This document shows, piece after piece, positions 31,849 through 43,549 of a stretch of 64,000 nucleotides of DNA. The translations under genes and the position numbers were made by a program. Position 1 is the first letter of the stretch. The number at the start of each line of letters is the position of its first letter. The notes under the pieces are model-generated. The model searched no databases, was not told where the DNA came from, and saw nothing but the letters and a program-made list of their open reading frames with translations. This DNA is from Pseudomonadota bacterium (GTDB lineage Bacteria; Desulfobacterota; Desulfobacteria; Desulfobacterales; Desulfobacteraceae): contig JAHJLV010000041.1 in the NCBI GenBank assembly GCA_018821535.1, positions 1 through 64,000 of the forward strand, given 5' to 3'.

Positions 31849-33264
31849 ATGGAAACGCATCAATTATGGAATGTTAATTTTTTAAATCAGATTCTGGATA
31901 CCATGGCTGAAGGGTTGTTTACTCTGGATGATCAGGGAATTATTACCTCCTGGAATAAATCAATGGAAAAAATCAGCGGGTATTCTGCCCGGGAAGCTGT
32001 TGGTAATACCTGCAGATTGATAGAGTGCAGTCGGTGTTTTGGTCAGATGTGTCCGGCGGACATCAACAAATGCGGTGTGATTCAGCACGGCAAAACCGAG
32101 GCAAAAGAATGTTTTATCCGGCATAAGGATGGTTATGATATTCCAGTGATAAAGAATGCCCGGCTTGCCAGGGATGAGAATGATCAAATCCTTGGGATTG
32201 TAGAAACCATAACCGACCTGACTGAGCTTAAAAAAATTAAAAGAACAGCTGAAGAAGCCCAGAGAAAGCTTAAAAAAACCTACCAAATCGGCAATATTAT
32301 TGGCAAAAGCGCTGTCATGCAGAATATCTTTGATGCGATACGGGCGGCCTCAAACAGTCGAGCAACCATATTGATCCAGGGAGAAAGCGGGACCGGCAAG
32401 GAATTGGTGGCAGGGGCCATCCATTACAATGCAAACAGTGAGGCACGACCCTTGATTACAGTGAATTGCTCAGCACTTTCCGAGTCGCTGCTTGAAAGTG
32501 AACTTTTCGGTCATGTAAAAGGGGCCTTTACCGGGGCGCACACCGATCGTAAAGGCCGGTTCGAAGAAGCGGACGGTGGAACTGTTTTTCTGGATGAGAT
32601 TGGAGAATTGACGCCTTATATTCAGATCAAGCTTTTAAGGGTGCTTCAGGAAAGAGAAATTGAAAGGGTCGGGGACTCGAGAAAAAGGAAGATTGATATC
32701 CGGATTATTGCTGCCACGCATCAAAATCTGTTTGAATTGACGCAGCAGGGCAAATTCCGGGAAGATCTTTTTTATCGCCTGAAGGTGTTTCCAATCAGGG
32801 TCCCGCCGTTGAGGGAGCGCCGTGAGGATATTCCGATTCTTGTTGCCCATTTTATTAAAAAGGGAAATAAAAGAGAGAACAAATCCATTGCCGGGATCAG
32901 CACGAAAGGAATGAAAAAATTAATGGAATACTCATGGCCCGGAAATGTCAGAGAGCTTGAAAATGCCATTGAACACGCTTTTGTTATCTGTAATTCAGAT
33001 CAGATTCAGCTTGTGGATCTGCCTGTTGAGATTCGTGAAAATCATGCAGGTTCAGGAAATCACCTCAGATCTGCCGGAGCAGCTACTCATTTGCATGTGC
33101 ATGACGCAGATAAACCGGTAAAATTAACAAGACAATCCCTTCTGGAATTACTTGATGCATGCAGTTGGAATAAAGCAGAGGTGGGCCGTCGAATTCAAAA
33201 AAGCCGGACAGCTGTGTGGAAATATATGAAAAAATGGGATATTCCTTTGAACCCGGAGCGCTAA
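31849..33264 (+). CDS. Sigma-54 activator with Cys-rich PAS sensor (second copy)
   Basis: A 471-residue enhancer-binding protein. The PAS domain (residues 8-130) carries CRLIECSRC (C-x4-C-x2-C, the same spacing as the regulator at 22172), then CPADINKC and KECFIRHKDG. The AAA+ domain has Walker A GESGTGKE, GAFTGA, Walker B VFLDEIGE and SWPGNVRELENAIEHAF. The C-terminal Fis-type helix-turn-helix is WNKAEVGRRIQKSRTAVWKY. It is divergent from the thioredoxin operon and probably its activator through the inverted repeat at 31655. The shared Cys pattern suggests both regulators sense a common signal such as metal, Fe-S status or thiol oxidation. Confidence 0.92.
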   Translation: METHQLWNVNFLNQILDTMAEGLFTLDDQGIITSWNKSMEKISGYSAREAVGNTCRLIECSRCFGQMCPADINKCGVIQHGKTEAKECFIRHKDGYDIPVIKNARLARDENDQILGIVETITDLTELKKIKRTAEEAQRKLKKTYQIGNIIGKSAVMQNIFDAIRAASNSRATILIQGESGTGKELVAGAIHYNANSEARPLITVNCSALSESLLESELFGHVKGAFTGAHTDRKGRFEEADGGTVFLDEIGELTPYIQIKLLRVLQEREIERVGDSRKRKIDIRIIAATHQNLFELTQQGKFREDLFYRLKVFPIRVPPLRERREDIPILVAHFIKKGNKRENKSIAGISTKGMKKLMEYSWPGNVRELENAIEHAFVICNSDQIQLVDLPVEIRENHAGSGNHLRSAGAATHLHVHDADKPVKLTRQSLLELLDACSWNKAEVGRRIQKSRTAVWKYMKKWDIPLNPER

Positions 33265-33281
33265 ACCCAGCAGGGATGATG

Positions 33282-34343
33282 ATGAAAACAAAAAGAAAAA
33301 TGTCTGAAAAAATCGGTCTTTCTCCCGGCACTCTGGTGCATGTCGGCCAGAGAAAGGAAGAAACAACACGGGTCAGGATTATTGATTATGATCAGGATTC
33401 AATCAGGGAGGAAGATGTCACACGGATTGAAGACTGCTTTTTGTTCAAGGATAAACCCAGTGTGACCTGGATCAATATTGACGGCCTTCACGATATCGAT
33501 CTGATCGGTAAAATCGGCACTTATTTTGATGTCCATCCCCTGATTCTTGAAGATATTGTTCATACCGGAACCCGCCCCAAAATCGAGGCGTTTGACACGC
33601 ATATTTTTATTGTTTTTAAAATGCTGTCTTTTGACAAAGACAAGGATGAGATTGTTAATGAACAGTTAAGCATTATTCTGGGCTCCAATTTTGTTATTTC
33701 ATTTCAGGAAAGACAGGGAACCGTTTTTAATCCGCTCAGAGAAAGGATCAGGAATGCAAAAAACCGTATACGAAAAAAGCATTCCGATTACCTGACATAT
33801 GCGATTATCGACACGGTGGTGGATAATTATTTTGCAATACTTGACAATATGGAAGAAAAACTTGAGCAATTGGATGAAATGCTTTTTACGTCCATGTCCA
33901 AAGACACGTTTCATTCAATTAATAAATTGAAACGAAAGCTGATTGCTTTAAGAAGAGCGGTTTCTCCTTTAAGAGAACTGATAACGGCTGTGCAGGACAA
34001 AGATTTTGAACTGGTGGAGGAAACAAATCTGATATTTTTTAAAGATATCCATGACCATGTGATTCAGATACTTGAAAGCATTGATACCTACCGTGAACTG
34101 GTTTCCGGACTTCATGACATCTTTTTGACGAATGTGAATACCCGAATGAATGAAATTATGAAAACACTGACCATCACCGCAACAATTTTTATTCCGCTTA
34201 CATTTATCGCAGGTATTTATGGAATGAATTTTAAATATATGCCCGAACTTGAATGGCGATGGGGATATTTCGGGCTCTGGGGGGTCATTGTCGGGCTGGT
34301 TGGCATCATGTTTTATTTTTTTAAGAAAAAGGACTGGTTGTAA
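33282..34343 (+). CDS. corA: CorA magnesium/cobalt transporter
   Basis: A roughly 353-residue CorA family channel: a large cytoplasmic domain (TWINIDGLHDIDLIGKIG, HPLILEDIVHTGTRPKIE), long helices (INKLKRKLIALRRAVSPLRE), and two C-terminal membrane helices with the pore motif YGMN in FIPLTFIAGIYGMNFKYMPE, ending in KKKDWL. It takes up Mg2+ (or Co2+/Ni2+) as a pentamer. ATGs at 33276, 33279 and 33282 are all possible; agggatgatg places the ribosome site best for 33282. It follows the regulator after 17 bp on the same strand. Confidence 0.93.
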   Translation: MKTKRKMSEKIGLSPGTLVHVGQRKEETTRVRIIDYDQDSIREEDVTRIEDCFLFKDKPSVTWINIDGLHDIDLIGKIGTYFDVHPLILEDIVHTGTRPKIEAFDTHIFIVFKMLSFDKDKDEIVNEQLSIILGSNFVISFQERQGTVFNPLRERIRNAKNRIRKKHSDYLTYAIIDTVVDNYFAILDNMEEKLEQLDEMLFTSMSKDTFHSINKLKRKLIALRRAVSPLRELITAVQDKDFELVEETNLIFFKDIHDHVIQILESIDTYRELVSGLHDIFLTNVNTRMNEIMKTLTITATIFIPLTFIAGIYGMNFKYMPELEWRWGYFGLWGVIVGLVGIMFYFFKKKDWL

Positions 34344-34433
34344 CAGCGCCTCCAGGATGGACACGGTTTAATCTGAAAGGAAAATTATGACATTTGATAT
34401 CCAAAACTGATTCTGATCTGAAAGGAGATTTTT

Positions 34434-36419
34434 ATGGGAATTGCCGGGGATATTATTATTATTGTGATGGCCGCATTTGCAGGTGGTTTGATTGCGCAAA
34501 GGCTGAAACAGCCCCTGATTCTGGGCTATATTCTGGCAGGCGTGGTGGTGGGGCCTTATACCGGCGGAGTTACTGTCTCCAGTGTCCATGAAATTGAGAT
34601 GCTGGCTGAGATCGGGATTGCATTGCTGCTGTTTGCCCTGGGCCTGGAATTTTCTTTTAAAGAGCTGAAACCGGTTCGGAATATTGCCCTGATTGGTACA
34701 CCGATTCAGATTCTTGTGGCTATTCTTTTCGGGTTTTGTATCGGCCAGATCTTTGGCTGGCCATGGATGCAGTCTTTGTGGTTTGGCGCATTGATCTCAC
34801 TATCCAGCACCATGGTTCTGTTAAAGACCCTGGAAAACCAGGGCAGGATCGGCACCCTGTCCAGCAAGGTCATGATCGGAATTCTGATTGTTCAGGATCT
34901 TGCCATTGTGCCGATGATGATCATTCTGCCCCAGTTGAATGACCCGAAAGTGGGGTTGCCGCTATTGGGCATTGCTGCTGTAAAGGCGGTTTGTTTTCTG
35001 CTGCTCATGATATTTGTAGGTACAAAAATCATTCCCCGGATTCTGAAATACATTGCCAACTGGAATTCAAGAGAGCTGTTTTTATTGGCGACAGTGGCAA
35101 TTGGTCTGGGTATCGGATATGGTACCTATCTGTTTGGTCTTTCCTTTGCCTTTGGCGCTTTTGTGGCCGGGATGCTGCTCAGTGAATCTGATTATGGGTA
35201 TCAGGCCTTAAGCGATATCATGCCATTGCGGGATGTTTTCGGTCTGCTTTTCTTCACTTCGGTCGGCATGCTGCTTGATCCCCGGTATCTGCTTGCAAAC
35301 TGGCAAACAGTGCTGGTCCTGGTTGCCGTTATTATGGGGGGCAAAGGCGTCATATTCGCCGTGTTAAGCAAGTCTTTCGGGTATGGAAATATCATTCCTT
35401 TTGCCACGGCGCTGGGGCTTTCCCAGGTGGGTGAGTTTTCTTTTGTTCTGGCCCGGGTGGGTATCAGCTCAGGTTCCATCACCACAGAGTTTTATTCATT
35501 AATTTTGACCATTACAGTGATTTCCATGTTTCTTACCCCATTTATATCCGGGTTAACCGGTCCGCTTTATAAACTTCGCAACCGGTGGGGAAAAGCCTAT
35601 ACCTATCAGACCGTCAATCTGCCGGAAGAAGGACTAAAAGATCATTTAATCATAGCCGGTGGAGGACGGGTGGGAAAACATATTGCAGATGTCCTGCGGC
35701 GAATGGAGGTCAGTTTTGTAATTCTGGAATTTGATTCCAGACGGGTAGAACAGCTGAAAGCACTGGGTTTTCCAATTATTTTCGGGGATGCCAGTCAGCA
35801 GGTTATTTTAGAGGCTGCAAATATCGAAAAGGCAAGGCTGATAATGATCACCACGCCCGTAACCGTTGTCGCAAGGGCCATTACACTGCTTGTCAAAAAA
35901 ACACATCCGACTTTGCATATTGTCACCCGGGCGCAATCCATGGAGCAGGTGAATGATTTTTATAATAATGGTGTATATCATATTGTGCAGCCGGAATTTG
36001 AAGCCAGCATGGAATTTACACGTCAGGCACTGCTTCATCTGGATCTGCCGATTGACAGAATTCAGCAGTTTACCGATGAACTGCGGACAGAACTTTATCA
36101 TTCCCTGTATGATCAGCCCGGAGAATATGCTTCCATTGCACAGCTTCAAAACAGTTCAAGATTGTTCCAGCTGACCTGGGTGAGCATCAGTCCGCAAAGT
36201 TCGCTGGCTGGACAGACCATTGGAAAATCAGAAATCAGAACCCGGACAGGAGCAACCATCGCAGGTATTTTAAGGGACGGGAAGCTGCACTCCAATCCTT
36301 CACCGGATTTTATTCTGGAGCAGGCAGATATGGTCGGGGTTCTGGGAACAAAAGATCAGCTGTCAATTTTTAAGGAATTGTCAAAAAACATAAACCCTGT
36401 TCCGGTTTTACAAGGATGA
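34434..36419 (+). CDS. Kef-type monovalent cation/proton antiporter with TrkA domains
   Basis: A 661-residue protein. Residues 1-385 form the CPA2 antiporter domain with 12-13 helices ([47 protein letters not shown]). Residues 400-520 are a TrkA-N/RCK nucleotide-binding domain ([39 protein letters not shown]). Residues 560-650 are a TrkA-C domain. It exchanges K+ or Na+ for H+, gated by a nucleotide or glutathione-like ligand. An aaaggag site precedes the ATG. The stop overlaps the convergent TolC-type gene by 12 bp. Confidence 0.93.
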   Translation: MGIAGDIIIIVMAAFAGGLIAQRLKQPLILGYILAGVVVGPYTGGVTVSSVHEIEMLAEIGIALLLFALGLEFSFKELKPVRNIALIGTPIQILVAILFGFCIGQIFGWPWMQSLWFGALISLSSTMVLLKTLENQGRIGTLSSKVMIGILIVQDLAIVPMMIILPQLNDPKVGLPLLGIAAVKAVCFLLLMIFVGTKIIPRILKYIANWNSRELFLLATVAIGLGIGYGTYLFGLSFAFGAFVAGMLLSESDYGYQALSDIMPLRDVFGLLFFTSVGMLLDPRYLLANWQTVLVLVAVIMGGKGVIFAVLSKSFGYGNIIPFATALGLSQVGEFSFVLARVGISSGSITTEFYSLILTITVISMFLTPFISGLTGPLYKLRNRWGKAYTYQTVNLPEEGLKDHLIIAGGGRVGKHIADVLRRMEVSFVILEFDSRRVEQLKALGFPIIFGDASQQVILEAANIEKARLIMITTPVTVVARAITLLVKKTHPTLHIVTRAQSMEQVNDFYNNGVYHIVQPEFEASMEFTRQALLHLDLPIDRIQQFTDELRTELYHSLYDQPGEYASIAQLQNSSRLFQLTWVSISPQSSLAGQTIGKSEIRTRTGATIAGILRDGKLHSNPSPDFILEQADMVGVLGTKDQLSIFKELSKNINPVPVLQG

Positions 36420-37745
36420 TTCAATGGTGCCGGCTGCAAGATCAAGCCGGGTCACTGCCAGTTGATAATCGTGGATGGCTTTCAGATGTCGGGTCAGGCT
36501 TTGTTGCACCAGGAGTTCTGCATCCAGAAGGTCCGCAATGGTGAACAGGCCGTTTTCATATCTGTTTTTTACAATACGAAGGGATTCCTGGGATTGCTCA
36601 ATGGCTGCCCGGGCCACAGCAATACGGTTCCATGCGCTTCGGGCATTAAAAAACGCCTGTCGGGTCTGGGCACAGACCTGTTGTTCCATGGCTTTGATAT
36701 GGGTCTGTACCTGCTGAAGATTGACCAATGCTTCACGTATTTTTGATGATATGCGTCCGCCGCTGAATAGCGGCATCGATACCATGCCGCCAACCGTGTA
36801 ATTGGTTCCGGTGTCTTTAAATTCTTCTGAATTGATTTCATAATTTCCGGAAAGACTGACAGATGGATATCTCAATGCCCTGGATTTGTCGACTTCCTTG
36901 AGGGCAATTTGTTTTTGCAGCTTTAACTGTTTTAATTCCGGCCGGTTGGACAGGGCTTTATTCACCCAGATGTCCAGATCTTCTGCAACCTGATTGCCCG
37001 GTTTTAACGGGGATGTCAGTGTGTATTGCAGGTTGGAATCCATACCCATGGAAATATTCAGCTCGCACATGGCAACATCCACCCGGGTTTTCATTTCCAT
37101 CATCTGCTGTTCCAGATCCGCAATATGCACCCGGGCGCGCAGCAGATCGCTTTTGGCTACAAACCCGCCGTCATACCTTGATTGTACCAGTTGAAGGTGG
37201 GATCGGGCAGTTTCAAGAATCTGCTGCAGCACGGTTTTGTTTTCACGGACAAGCAGAACCCCGATATATGCGGTGATGGTTTCAGCGATCACCTGCTGGC
37301 GGGCACTGCTTTCGGATATGGCTGCCGCCTCCTGACTCAGGTTGGCCTGGGCAAGGCTGTACCAGGTCTGGCCGCTGTCATATATCGGCCAGAGGACAGA
37401 AAGAACCGTGGAGTAGTTTGTAATGGCATCCGGGTCATTGAGCCGGTCCGGATTAAAATCTGAAGTGGTGATGTTCTGCTGGTTGAGTCTGGTTCCAAAG
37501 GCCCACATGGGATTTGTGGTGTGGGTGAGCTGTTCGGATATCTGAACCTGGGGGATAGCGCCAGACCGGGCCTGGATGATTTTTTCCCGGCTTGAAAGCA
37601 CGCCGTAGCGGGCCGCCTGAATATGATGATTCTTTGAAAGGGCTGTATCTACAGCGCCGGAAAGGCTTAGATCAGCTGTCAGTCCTGAAGAAGGACAGAC
37701 AAGTATTCCGATAAGAAACAGCCATATGGTGAATTGTCCTTTCAT
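36408..37745 (-). CDS. TolC-family outer-membrane efflux protein
   Basis: A 445-residue outer-membrane factor: signal peptide (residues 1-24), then two TolC-type halves of paired coiled-coil helices (for example [60 protein letters not shown]). It forms the exit duct of the tripartite pump with the adaptor and RND pump encoded just upstream; the pump gene stop is 4 bp before its ATG. An aaggac site precedes the ATG. Confidence 0.92.
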   Translation of the reverse strand: MKGQFTIWLFLIGILVCPSSGLTADLSLSGAVDTALSKNHHIQAARYGVLSSREKIIQARSGAIPQVQISEQLTHTTNPMWAFGTRLNQQNITTSDFNPDRLNDPDAITNYSTVLSVLWPIYDSGQTWYSLAQANLSQEAAAISESSARQQVIAETITAYIGVLLVRENKTVLQQILETARSHLQLVQSRYDGGFVAKSDLLRARVHIADLEQQMMEMKTRVDVAMCELNISMGMDSNLQYTLTSPLKPGNQVAEDLDIWVNKALSNRPELKQLKLQKQIALKEVDKSRALRYPSVSLSGNYEINSEEFKDTGTNYTVGGMVSMPLFSGGRISSKIREALVNLQQVQTHIKAMEQQVCAQTRQAFFNARSAWNRIAVARAAIEQSQESLRIVKNRYENGLFTIADLLDAELLVQQSLTRHLKAIHDYQLAVTRLDLAAGTIESSL

Positions 37746-37749
37746 TTTT

Positions 37750-40700
37750 TTAGTCCTTTTTTTTCAAGCGCTCTGAATGTTTCAGATGGTCGCCTTCCCA
37801 TCGTTTATCCATAAAATACAGGATGGGAACTGTCATTCGGGAAAAAAGCAGGGAAGCGACTTCCCCGGCCATCAAGGAAATGGCAAGACCCTGGAATATC
37901 GGATCAAACAGGATGACCGAGGCGCCGACAACAACGGCTGCGGCAGTCAGCATCATGGGGCGGAACCTTACAGCCCCTGCATCAACGACAGCTTCATCCA
38001 GGGGCATTCCCTGGGCGATACGCAATTCTATAAAGTCCACCAGGATGATGGAGTTTCTGACCACAATACCTGCGCCGGCAATAAACCCGATCATGGAGGT
38101 TGCGGAAAAAAAGGCACCCATGGCCCAGTGAGCCGGCAGAATGCCGATCAGGGAGAAGGGGATGGCCACCATGATAACAAACGGTGTTGAAAAAGACTGG
38201 AACCATCCGACCACCAGGACAAAAATCAAAATCAGAACCACGCCAAATGCAAACCCAAGATCCCTGAACACCTCATAGGTGATGTGCCATTCTCCGTCCC
38301 ATTTCATGGACAGATGGCGGTCTGTTTCCGGAAGGGATGCTGTATGCTGAACAATTTTATAGCCTTCCGAAGGTGTGATGGCATTAATTTTTTTCCACAT
38401 TTCCAGAATGGCATATACCGGACTTTCTTTTTCCCCGGCCACATCTGCGGTAACGTAAATCACCGGCATCAGGTTTTTATGGTAAATACTTGTGTCCAGC
38501 CCGGTTTTCCGGGGATTGACAAGAGAAGACAAAGACAAGAGACTGCCATCGGCCGCCACAAGTTTTACGGCACTCAGCCGGTCGATGCCTGCCCGGTCTG
38601 AAAGCGCAGGCTGCAGAATAATGGGGACATCCTCCTTTTCAAGCGGCTGATGCAGAAGGCCGACTTGCTGTCCTTCCAGAACCAGTTGAAGGGTCTGTGC
38701 GATCCGGTCGACACTGATACCGTGAAGCGCAGCTTTTTCCTGGTCAATATCCAGTTGATACCGGGTCTGGTTTTCTTCCATGTACCAGTCCACATCCACC
38801 ACGCCTGCGGTGGATTCAAAGATATCACGAACCTTGAGGGCCAGTTCTTTTTGCCGGTCATAATCCGGTCCGTAGATTTCCGCCACCAGCGTGGAGAGTA
38901 CCGGCGGCCCCGGAGGGACTTCAGCAATCTTGACCCGTGCGCCATATCGGTCTGCAATGGCTTTTATCGCAGGTCTCACCCGTTTGGCAATTTCATGGCT
39001 CTGCTGCTTTCTGTTGCCTTTACCTGCCAGATTGACCTGTATATCCGCCATGTTCGGACCGCCCCTTAAATCATAATGACGGACCAGGCCATTGAAATTA
39101 AAAGGCCCGGCAGTACCGGCATAAATCTGGAAATCCACGACTTCATTCACGGTTTTAAGATAATCGCCCATGTCCATGGCAGCAGATGCGGTGTCTTCCA
39201 GGGTGGCGGTTTCCGGCATATCCAGAATCACCTGAAATTCGCTTTTATTGTCAAAGGGCAGAATTTTAACTTTGACCAGCCCCACGCCGACCATGGCACA
39301 GGCCAGAATCAGAAGGCCTGCAACGCTGATGAGAAATCCCCATTGCCAGGCTTTGTGATGCAGCAGCGGTCCCATGACTTTGCGGTACAGCCGTGTGGAC
39401 CAGTCTTCGTCATTGGGCCTTTGGGTGGCAGAGGTTTTTTTGTGCCTGATCATCCGGACCGATGCCCAGGGGGTGACAATAAAGGCAACCATTAAGGAAA
39501 AAAACATGGCCGCAGACGCACCTACGGGTATGGGTCGCATATACGGCCCCATCAGTCCGCCCACAAAGGCCATGGGTAAAATGGCGGCAATCACGGCAAG
39601 CGTGGCAAGAATGGTGGGATTGCCCACTTCATCCACTGCTTCTATGGCAACTTCAAATCTGGACCGGTCCTCATTTTCTTTTAAACGGTAGTGGCGGACC
39701 ACATTTTCCACAACCACAATGGCATCATCCACCAGAATGCCGATGGAAAAAATCAGGGCAAACAGCGTAATGCGGTTCAGGGTGTACCCGTACAGATAAA
39801 ACGTTGTCAGGGTCAGGGCCAGGGTCACGGGAATCGCAAACGCCACCACGCCGGATTCCCTCCGCCCCAGCGTAAACCAGATCAGGATGATTACGGATAT
39901 CACGGCGATGACCATGTGCAGCAGCAGCTCATCGGATTTTTCTTTTGCGGTTTCACCATAGTGACGGGTAATGGTCATGTGTATATTATCAGGGATAATG
40001 CGCCCTTTGGCATCATTGACTCTTTCCAGGACTTTGTGTGCAACACTGATGGCATTGGTCCCTTTTCGCTTGGCCACGGTCAGGGTGACAGCAGGGCTCA
40101 CCCCTTTGGATGCTTCAATTTCGGGAATCTGTTTTTCATGGGCTGCAGGGCCTGTGCCGAAAAATACATACTGCCCGGGGTCTGCAGGCCCGTCTTCTAT
40201 TGTTGCGATATCTCTTAAATACACGGGTCGGCCGTTGGCAACATTGATGACAACAGCGCCTACTTCTTTGGCTGTTTTTAAAAGACCGCCGGTATGAACG
40301 ACAATCTGGCCGTTTTCAGACGGATAGCTGCCGGAATCCGAAGCCTGATTGGCAACGGATATCAGCCGGGCTGTCTGTCCTGCATCAAGACCGTAAGCTT
40401 CCAGCCGGGCAGGGTCCAGGCGGACATTGATCTTTCGGGGTTCGCCGCCGATGATGGTGGTGATGGATACATTGGGTTCCTGTTTGACGATATCCTCAAT
40501 CTCTGCAGTCATCCGTCTAAGCTGATAATGATCAACCGTATCGCTCCAGAAGGTCAACGCAAGGATGGGGACATCATCTATGTACCGGGGCCGGATCAGC
40601 GGCGGGCTGACGCCTTGTGGAATCCGGTCATAATTGGCAGTCAGTTTGGATTGAAGGCGGACAATGGAGGCTTCCTCATCCTGACCCACCAGAAACCGGA

Positions 40701-40998
40701 CCACTGCCATGGACATGCCCGGCGAGGAGGTTGAGTAGATATATTCCACCCCGGGGATTTCCCAGAGCAGTTTTTCCATGGGTTTGGTCACCCGCTGTTC
40801 AACTTCTTTGGCACTGGCTCCGGGCATCTGGACAAATACATCGATTATGGGAACAATGATCTGGGGTTCTTCTTCTCTGGGCAGAAACATGACAGCCGCA
40901 ATGCCTAACAATATCGAAGCAATGATAATGAGCGGAGTCAGTTTGGAGTCAATAAAAAAAGCAGCAATTTTTCCGGCAGGCCCTGTTTTTGAAGTCAT
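37750..40998 (-). CDS. RND-family efflux pump permease
   Basis: A 1082-residue inner-membrane pump of the AcrB/RND superfamily. It has 12 helices and two large periplasmic loops; visible features are [59 protein letters not shown] with the proton-relay Asp pair, and [20 protein letters not shown]. It exports hydrophobic or toxic compounds using the proton gradient; the substrate is not evident, and this EEEPQ subclass is not a metal pump by motif. ATG 40998 has a gaggat site and overlaps the adaptor stop; the frame is open to 41022. Confidence 0.92.
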   Translation of the reverse strand: MTSKTGPAGKIAAFFIDSKLTPLIIIASILLGIAAVMFLPREEEPQIIVPIIDVFVQMPGASAKEVEQRVTKPMEKLLWEIPGVEYIYSTSSPGMSMAVVRFLVGQDEEASIVRLQSKLTANYDRIPQGVSPPLIRPRYIDDVPILALTFWSDTVDHYQLRRMTAEIEDIVKQEPNVSITTIIGGEPRKINVRLDPARLEAYGLDAGQTARLISVANQASDSGSYPSENGQIVVHTGGLLKTAKEVGAVVINVANGRPVYLRDIATIEDGPADPGQYVFFGTGPAAHEKQIPEIEASKGVSPAVTLTVAKRKGTNAISVAHKVLERVNDAKGRIIPDNIHMTITRHYGETAKEKSDELLLHMVIAVISVIILIWFTLGRRESGVVAFAIPVTLALTLTTFYLYGYTLNRITLFALIFSIGILVDDAIVVVENVVRHYRLKENEDRSRFEVAIEAVDEVGNPTILATLAVIAAILPMAFVGGLMGPYMRPIPVGASAAMFFSLMVAFIVTPWASVRMIRHKKTSATQRPNDEDWSTRLYRKVMGPLLHHKAWQWGFLISVAGLLILACAMVGVGLVKVKILPFDNKSEFQVILDMPETATLEDTASAAMDMGDYLKTVNEVVDFQIYAGTAGPFNFNGLVRHYDLRGGPNMADIQVNLAGKGNRKQQSHEIAKRVRPAIKAIADRYGARVKIAEVPPGPPVLSTLVAEIYGPDYDRQKELALKVRDIFESTAGVVDVDWYMEENQTRYQLDIDQEKAALHGISVDRIAQTLQLVLEGQQVGLLHQPLEKEDVPIILQPALSDRAGIDRLSAVKLVAADGSLLSLSSLVNPRKTGLDTSIYHKNLMPVIYVTADVAGEKESPVYAILEMWKKINAITPSEGYKIVQHTASLPETDRHLSMKWDGEWHITYEVFRDLGFAFGVVLILIFVLVVGWFQSFSTPFVIMVAIPFSLIGILPAHWAMGAFFSATSMIGFIAGAGIVVRNSIILVDFIELRIAQGMPLDEAVVDAGAVRFRPMMLTAAAVVVGASVILFDPIFQGLAISLMAGEVASLLFSRMTVPILYFMDKRWEGDHLKHSERLKKKD

Positions 40999-41008
40999 GG
41001 CGTGATCC

Positions 41009-42181
41009 TCACAATATGCCAATGATTTTCATGCCGTCTTTCAATTGCGCCTCAGGAGAGATGACATACCGGGTGCCGGGCTTTAATCCGGATATGATTT
41101 CCACCTGATCAGCAAAACGACGGCCGCATCTGACAAGGCGAAATCTGACCACAGCCGTGTCATCCACCATGAAATATCCGGTGAGCTGGCCCTGGGTAAT
41201 CACTGCAGATTCCGGGATCAGCAGTATGCCGGTTTCACCTACGGGAATATTGACCCTGGCAAACATGCCTGAACGCAGCAGGGGAGTCCGGGGCAGGGTG
41301 ACCTTGACCAGAAAAGAACGGCTTTTTTCATCTGCTGAGGGAACAATGGTCTGAACGGTTCCGGTAAGTTCTGGTATGATTTTTTGATCCGGGATAGAAA
41401 CAGTGATGGCCTGTCCGATCCGGACTGCCTGGATGTGCTGTTCCGGCAGAACCAGCTGCGCCTGAAATCCGCCTGTTTTCTCCAGGGTAATCAGTGGCGT
41501 CCCGGGTGTTGCCAGATCCCCTGTGCTGATCATTTTTTCAGTGACAATCCCGTCATACGGGGCAAGAATTTTTGCATCTTTTTTAGACACCGCAGCTTGA
41601 GAAACCGCTGCCTGAAGCTGCTTGATGCGGGATTGTGCAGCCAGAACCATGGCCTCTGCCCGGGCAAGGGCTGCTTCAGCCTGCAGGTGTCTTGCCTCCA
41701 TCTCTTCAAATTCCTGACGGGTGGCGGAGTCCTGGCTGTACAGGTTCTGATACCGTTCAAAGGTTGTCCTGGCAAGCCGGGCACCTGCCTGGGCCGCATC
41801 CCTTTCTGACATGGCAGCAGTCAGCGATTTTTTTGCTTCCTCCAAAGTGGCTCTGCTCTGGCGAAGACCTGCAGCCACCTGCCGTTGGTCCAGAACAACC
41901 AGGACCTCTCCTTTTTCGACCAGATCACCTTCCTTGACATTTACCGCCAGAACTGTTCCCATGATTTTTCCGGACAAGGTGGTGTAATCCTGTGCAGCGA
42001 TAGTCCCCAAAGCCTCATAGATAAAAGGCTGGTTGCTGACAGCGGCGATGGCAATTTTTGCTTTAATGGTTGCAGTTGGCTTTTCTTCAGTGGTTCCAGG
42101 TTCTATTTTGTCACTGCATCCGGTCAGAAAAAACAATGCACTCAGTAATATCAATAACCGGAATAATGATTTTAAAACCAT
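41009..42181 (-). CDS. RND efflux periplasmic adaptor lipoprotein
   Basis: A 390-residue membrane-fusion protein. A lipoprotein signal peptide ends at LTGC (Cys 22). Then come the lipoyl/barrel-sandwich part ([20 protein letters not shown]), a long coiled-coil hairpin ([20 protein letters not shown] to [15 protein letters not shown]), [20 protein letters not shown] and beta-barrel segments. It links the RND pump to the TolC-type duct. It is the first gene of the three-gene operon and has a ggagatatc site. Confidence 0.92.
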   Translation of the reverse strand: MVLKSLFRLLILLSALFFLTGCSDKIEPGTTEEKPTATIKAKIAIAAVSNQPFIYEALGTIAAQDYTTLSGKIMGTVLAVNVKEGDLVEKGEVLVVLDQRQVAAGLRQSRATLEEAKKSLTAAMSERDAAQAGARLARTTFERYQNLYSQDSATRQEFEEMEARHLQAEAALARAEAMVLAAQSRIKQLQAAVSQAAVSKKDAKILAPYDGIVTEKMISTGDLATPGTPLITLEKTGGFQAQLVLPEQHIQAVRIGQAITVSIPDQKIIPELTGTVQTIVPSADEKSRSFLVKVTLPRTPLLRSGMFARVNIPVGETGILLIPESAVITQGQLTGYFMVDDTAVVRFRLVRCGRRFADQVEIISGLKPGTRYVISPEAQLKDGMKIIGIL

Positions 42182-42235
42182 GATATCTCCTTTATTGTTA
42201 CTTCATGTCACACCAGAACTGCTGAAGTTTTTTCT

Positions 42236-42955
42236 TTATTTATCAGATATACTGTAATTTAATCTCCAGTCTAAAAATTCTTTTTCAAAAATTTCCATGA
42301 CATGTGCAGACTCTTCCTGGCGCAGGAATTTTTTTGTGGCAGCGTATGCCGGGGTATGCAGTTTAACCAGTTTTCTGGCATACTCATTTGCAGGTGTCAT
42401 GATATCAATGCCCTCTTCTATCAGATCATCCACAATTCCAATGTCATAAGCTTCTTTTGGAGAATAGGGGGTTGAATGGAGCAGGGCTTCTTTCCAGTAT
42501 TGATGGGGAATGGACGAGCGGCAGATTAAAGTGATCCAGCTTGGAATAACCATTTTATTGGCCACCTCATTGATTTGAATGGTGTAGGGGCCGTCGCTGA
42601 TCATTATCCGGTCGCAGGCAGATGAAAGGATCACACCTCCGGCAATGGCATGGCCGGTAAAGGCGACAATGGAAGGGACGGGAAACTGATAAATTCTTAA
42701 CATGGTTTCGGCAAATTTTCTTTGAAACCGGATCTGTTCTGCCAGATCCTGGGTCGGCAGAAGTTTTAAGTCAAGGCCTGCAGAAAAAACGCCTGGCCGG
42801 CTGGTGAAAATCAGCGCAGCAGCTTTGTCGGCAATGGTCCTGTCCAATGCTTCATTGAGTTCGTTAAAAAACTCCCAGTTCATCGCATTGACCTTGCCGT
42901 CATCAAGGGTGATGCGGGCAATTTTTCCATCAATTTCATATTGTATTTTGGACAT
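42236..42955 (-). CDS. Enoyl-CoA hydratase/isomerase family protein (second crotonase)
   Basis: A 239-residue crotonase: MSKIQYEIDGKIARITLDDG, KVNAMNWEFFNELNEAL, a CoA-binding loop TSRPGVFSAGLDLKLLPTQD, and oxyanion loop AFTGHAIAGGVILSSACDR. The second catalytic loop reads QINEVANKMVIPSW, with Glu in the usual hydratase position but otherwise divergent. The substrate is unknown. Similar in style to 18037-18783. It lies 55 bp upstream of the efflux adaptor on the same strand but looks unrelated to the pump. Confidence 0.87.
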   Translation of the reverse strand: MSKIQYEIDGKIARITLDDGKVNAMNWEFFNELNEALDRTIADKAAALIFTSRPGVFSAGLDLKLLPTQDLAEQIRFQRKFAETMLRIYQFPVPSIVAFTGHAIAGGVILSSACDRIMISDGPYTIQINEVANKMVIPSWITLICRSSIPHQYWKEALLHSTPYSPKEAYDIGIVDDLIEEGIDIMTPANEYARKLVKLHTPAYAATKKFLRQEESAHVMEIFEKEFLDWRLNYSISDK

Positions 42956-43051
42956 GATTTTCCTTTTTTTAGTTTAGATGGTTATTCGCAATATTCTCAG
43001 GTTTATAGGAATACCAACAGATGCTTTGTTTATCAAGAGTTTCGTTCTTAA

Positions 43052-43363
43052 TTATTTTTTTTGAATCATCACCACATGATGTATGGTTTCAATGGTGTGA
43101 TTATTTCTGGAAATAAAATTAAATTTTTCATTAAATTGATCTTTGCCGTATTTTCGGGCAATCACCCCGAAGGATTCATCCAGAAAATCCCATTGATAGC
43201 CCAATGCGCCATCCAGTTCAATATGGATTTTGCCGTATTTTTCAAAATTTTCATCTAAAAATTTTTCTCTGAATTCCTCACCGGAAAATTGAAAAAATTT
43301 TTTATATCTGCCACCCGGATACTTGCTGAATTCTTTACTGATATTTATGGTAAGTGTTTTCAT
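43052..43363 (-). CDS. STAS-like DUF4325 protein
   Basis: A 103-residue protein: MKTLTINISKEFSKYPGGRY, FSGEEFREKFLDENFEKYGK, IHIELDGALGYQWDFLDESF and GVIARKYG. The alternation of strands and helices and the GYxxxFLDESFG motif identify the DUF4325/STAS-like family, proposed to act with histidine kinase-type or methyltransferase partners in switching; no partner is adjacent. A clear ribosome site is not obvious. It lies alone between the crotonase and the divergent phosphatase gene. Confidence 0.82.
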   Translation of the reverse strand: MKTLTINISKEFSKYPGGRYKKFFQFSGEEFREKFLDENFEKYGKIHIELDGALGYQWDFLDESFGVIARKYGKDQFNEKFNFISRNNHTIETIHHVVMIQKK

Positions 43364-43549
43364 TTCACAGCCTTTTGGTTTATTGAATCTTGTTTTTCAG
43401 GTATGCAGTATATTATACATTGAATTGCAAAAGTAAAATGTATTTTAAAACACAGATCTTTTGAAAAGTATTGTATTATTATTGAACCCTCTGGTATTCG
43501 ATGGTATCGGTTTGATGAAAGATTCATTTTTAAGGGGCGGGATGATCTG

